A DNA stretch of 56,610 bases from Planotetraspora thailandica. Lineage in GTDB: Bacteria; Actinomycetota; Actinomycetes; Streptosporangiales; Streptosporangiaceae. Within the stretch, counting starts at the first letter, position 1. Each line of letters starts with the position of its first letter. The notes under the pieces are model-generated. The model saw nothing but the letters and a program-made list of their open reading frames with translations, ran no database searches and was not told the DNA's origin. Of this stretch, positions 54,250 to 56,610 are shown one piece after another. The stretch covers positions 1 to 56,610 of the forward strand of contig NZ_BOOR01000035.1 in the NCBI RefSeq assembly GCF_016863335.1, in the 5' to 3' direction. The position numbers were made by a program, and so were the translations under genes.

Positions 54250-55098
54250 TTGGCTGAAACCGCCACCGCCCTGCCCACCGCCGCTCCTGCCTCCGCGCCG
54301 ATGCCGTCCACGTTCCGGCTCGGCCTGGCCCGGGCGGCCGTCGAGACGAAGATGTTCTTCCGCGAGAAAGACGCGGTCGTCTTCACCTTCTCCTTCCCGA
54401 TCGTCCTCCTCGTGCTGTTCGGCTCGATCTTCGCCGGCGGCCTCGAGGGCACCGGGATCACCTTCTCCCAGCTGTACACCGCGGGCCTGATCGGCGCGGG
54501 CGTCATGGGTGCCGGGTTCCAGAACCTCGGCATCGGCATCGCGACCGAACGTCAGGACGGCACGCTGAAGCGGCTCGCCGGGACACCGATGCCTGCCGGC
54601 GCTTATTTCATCGGCAAGATCGTCAATGTTCTGGTCATCGCGCTGCTCGAGGTGGCCATCCTGCTGACCATCGGCGTGCTGATGTACGACCTGAACCTGC
54701 CCTCGGACCTGTCACGCTGGGTGACGCTCGCCTGGGTGTTCCTGCTCGGCGTCTCGGCCGCCGCGCTGCTCGGCATCGCGGCGAGCAGCCTGCCGAGGTC
54801 GGCCAAGAGCGCCGCGGCGGTGATCAGCATGCCCTTCGTGGTGTTGCAGTTCATCTCCGGCGTCTTCATCCCGTTCACCCTGATGCCGCAATGGCTGATC
54901 AACATTGCGTCGTTCTTCCCGCTGAAGTGGATGTGCCAGGGCTTTCGTTCGGTCTTTCTCGGAGACGCGGGAGCCGTCTTCGAGACGACGAAGTCGTACG
55001 AACTGGACCGGGTCGCCCTGGTCCTGGGCGCCTGGTTGATCGGAGGCGCCGTGTTGTGCCTGACGACGTTCCGCTGGAAGGGCCGTCGCGACGGATGA
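54250..55098 (+). CDS. ABC-2 type transporter permease (DrrB-like)
   Basis: A 282-residue integral membrane protein with six hydrophobic segments and the DrrB-family region ERQDGTLKRLAGTPMPAGAYFIGK between helices 2 and 3. TTG at 54250 is preferred (AGG within eight bases) because the codons upstream of it look non-coding. It completes the exporter with the ATPase 42 bases upstream. Confidence 0.92.
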   Translation: MAETATALPTAAPASAPMPSTFRLGLARAAVETKMFFREKDAVVFTFSFPIVLLVLFGSIFAGGLEGTGITFSQLYTAGLIGAGVMGAGFQNLGIGIATERQDGTLKRLAGTPMPAGAYFIGKIVNVLVIALLEVAILLTIGVLMYDLNLPSDLSRWVTLAWVFLLGVSAAALLGIAASSLPRSAKSAAAVISMPFVVLQFISGVFIPFTLMPQWLINIASFFPLKWMCQGFRSVFLGDAGAVFETTKSYELDRVALVLGAWLIGGAVLCLTTFRWKGRRDG

Positions 55099-55104
55099 GG
55101 CCGG

Positions 55105-55137
55105 GTCGCGGCGATCACAGTACGTGGTCGCCGCGAC
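55105..55137 (+). terminator. Hairpin after the exporter genes
   Basis: Perfect 10-bp stem GTCGCGGCGA / TCGCCGCGAC, seven bases after the permease stop, without a T-tract. The rest of the 200-base gap holds a TGAC-N6-GTCA inverted repeat (55166-55179) that may be an operator for the TetR gene. Confidence 0.65.
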
Positions 55138-55300
55138 GCGGTACGGTAACCACAAAGTGACGGGTTGACCTCCCTGTCAAGCCTTGAGGCCACCTCGGCA
55201 TACCGGAAAGGCGCCCATTTAGCGGCACTTCCGCGTAAAGGATCTTGCCACCATAATGGAAGGTTCTTTGGGTCATGACGGTATGAGGTGGAAGATTTGC

Positions 55301-55903
55301 ATGGGACGTGACTACCGGGGCATGTCTGCGGCGGAGCGGCTCGCAGACCGGAGGGAGCGGCTCATAACAGCGGCGTACACGCTGTTCGCCCATCCCGGCT
55401 TCCACGCCACCACCATCGAACGCCTGTGCGCCGCCGCGAGGATCTCCAATCGTGCGTTCTACGAGTGCTTCTCCAGCCGCGACGACCTGATGCACGCCGT
55501 CTACCAGCGATGCGTGGACGAGACCATCACCGTGGTGACCACGGCCATCGACAGGGCCCCCGCGTCGCTGGACGACCGGATCGTCGCCGGCATCGCCGAA
55601 TACGTCAATTTCGTGACCAAGGACGCACGGCGGGCCCGTCTCATGCATCTGGAGGTCCGCCGTGCGGGAAGCGTGCTGACCATGGCCCGGCAGCACACGG
55701 TGAAGGCGTTCACGGAGATCATCGAGGGTGTCGCCAAGGACGCGGGCCATCCTCTCCCCCGCAACGTGCACATGCTGTCCCTCGGCCTTATCGGCGCGGT
55801 CACGGAGTTGCTCATCGAATGGGTGCTCGCCGATCCGACGCCTTCGACGGACGTAGTGATCGACACGGCCGTGCACATCTTCCACCGCTCGTTCGGCCTG
55901 TGA
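55301..55903 (+). CDS. TetR-family transcriptional regulator
   Basis: About 200 residues. The HTH (RERLITAAYTLFAHPGFHATTIERLCAAARISNRAFYECF pattern, about 20-58) is standard; the C-terminal helical domain binds an unknown ligand. It lies in the same direction as the exporter pair upstream and may control it. ATG 55301 is used; ATG 55256 is less likely. Confidence 0.9.
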   Translation: MGRDYRGMSAAERLADRRERLITAAYTLFAHPGFHATTIERLCAAARISNRAFYECFSSRDDLMHAVYQRCVDETITVVTTAIDRAPASLDDRIVAGIAEYVNFVTKDARRARLMHLEVRRAGSVLTMARQHTVKAFTEIIEGVAKDAGHPLPRNVHMLSLGLIGAVTELLIEWVLADPTPSTDVVIDTAVHIFHRSFGL

Positions 55904-55950
55904 CCCTCCTGCCCAGGGCCATCGGAAATGATCTGACTACGCTGGGCGGC

Positions 55951-56550
55951 ATGACACGAGCCGATGACGACAAGCCGGTCGTGCTGTCGAAGATCTACAC
56001 CAAGACCGGCGACGACGGGTCGACGGGCCTGGGCGACGGCAGCAGGACGAGCAAGACCGACCCCCGGCTGGCGGCCTACGCAGACGTCGAGGAGGCCAAC
56101 GCCGCCATCGGGGCCGCCTTGGCCGTCGCCGGTGCCGAAGGGCTTCCCGCGGACGTCGTCGCCGTGCTGACCCGCGTGCAGAACGAGCTTTTCGACGTCG
56201 GCGCCGACCTGTGCACGCCGGTGACCGACGATCCCGAATACCCGCCGCTGCGTGTCGAGGAGTCCTACATCACCTGGCTCGAGCAGCAGTGCGACCGGTT
56301 CAACGCTCCCCTGAAGCCCCTGCGCAGCTTCATCCTGCCCGGCGGTCCTCCCGCGACCGCGTTCCTCCACGTCGCCCGCACCGTCGTACGGCGGGCCGAG
56401 CGCACGGCCTGGTCGGCTCTGGAGGCCCACGACGACGTCAGCCCTCTGCCGGCCAAATACCTCAACCGGCTGTCCGACCTGTTGTTCATCCTCTGCCGGG
56501 TCGCCGCCGACGGCGGAGAGATCCTCTGGAAGCCCGGCGCCACCCGCTGA
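55951..56550 (+). CDS. Cob(I)alamin adenosyltransferase, PduO type
   Basis: A 199-residue enzyme converting cob(I)alamin and ATP to adenosylcobalamin. The N-terminal ATP motif YTKTGDDGSTGLGDGSR and the C-terminal RSFILPGG ... RRAERTAW ... YLNRLSDLLFILCR helix bundle are classic. It supplies the cofactor of the mutase system encoded elsewhere in the window. The last 60 bases of the window after it hold no recognisable gene. Confidence 0.97.
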   Translation: MTRADDDKPVVLSKIYTKTGDDGSTGLGDGSRTSKTDPRLAAYADVEEANAAIGAALAVAGAEGLPADVVAVLTRVQNELFDVGADLCTPVTDDPEYPPLRVEESYITWLEQQCDRFNAPLKPLRSFILPGGPPATAFLHVARTVVRRAERTAWSALEAHDDVSPLPAKYLNRLSDLLFILCRVAADGGEILWKPGATR

Positions 56551-56610
56551 ACCTGCCTGAAAGCGCCCGAGCCCGCGATGAGAGCGCCTACCACTGTCCC
56601 GCGAAGGCGC

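Overview
The window is high-GC chromosomal DNA from a filamentous actinomycete, most likely of the Streptosporangiaceae/Streptosporangiales. This rests on GC-rich third positions, GTG/TTG and leaderless starts, a NucS mismatch endonuclease, a Mec-CysO-CysM cysteine pathway, a DUF3039/helicase pair and a Scy/FilP-like polarity protein beside methylmalonyl-CoA epimerase. No rRNA, tRNA, transposase, prophage or cas gene was recognised; the species call is inference.

Layout. (1) 0.03-6 kb: a membrane protein, a DesK/NarL-type two-component system and a MacB-like ABC exporter. (2) 6-7.4 kb: a papain-fold toxin and its immunity gene, overlapping at TTGA. (3) 7.4-20.2 kb: a Mo-cofactor oxidoreductase with a coupled 24-codon ORF, then a block whose order recalls the mycobacterial Rv1330c-Rv1341 region (rdgB, rph, MBL hydrolase, murI, ..., cysM, cysO, mec, DUF2017, clpS, pncB) plus a nicotinamidase. 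The usual rhomboid gene is missing; a thioesterase and a DUF3352 protein sit there, bracketed by two repeat arrays. (4) 20.2-27.2 kb: accessory secreted and membrane proteins and an M43-like metalloprotease between a helicase and a DUF3039 gene. (5) 27-40 kb: an MFS pump with divergent TetR, AlgH, malic enzyme, YbbN-like co-chaperone, AsnC regulator with divergent PLP decarboxylase, an isobutyryl-CoA-mutase-type subunit, a secreted subtilase and MarR. (6) 40-56.6 kb: membrane proteins, meaB-thiolase-mce-Scy/FilP, hydrolases, a double-domain 3-hydroxyacyl-CoA dehydrogenase divergent from nucS, a dehalogenase-like hydrolase, a DrrAB-like exporter, TetR and a PduO-type cobalamin adenosyltransferase. 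The acyl-CoA mutase subunit, MeaB, epimerase, thiolase, dehydrogenase and adenosyltransferase form a scattered B12-dependent short-chain acyl-CoA set.

The most unusual feature is a family of intergenic arrays at four loci (about 12.26-12.52, 15.19-15.46, 34.96-35.41 and 48.79-48.96 kb). Units repeat with an almost exact 53-bp period and share the core GTGATCATGCAGAAGTTCG. Each unit is also a micro-ORF: the ATG in the core opens 16 codons beginning M-Q-K-F that end at the TGA inside the next core (TGA-TC-ATG, a two-base stop-start gap). Fourteen units fit this exactly. Positions 10 and 11 are usually D/E and L/Q, and three shortened units are 21, 24 and 27 bp, all multiples of three and fused in frame. 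In the two convergent intergenic regions an array on each strand runs inward and they meet at a perfect inverted repeat with 21-bp arms. I recognise no described system that matches this; it could be a MIRU-like family of translationally coupled micropeptides or a DNA/RNA-level element that happens to keep the frame.
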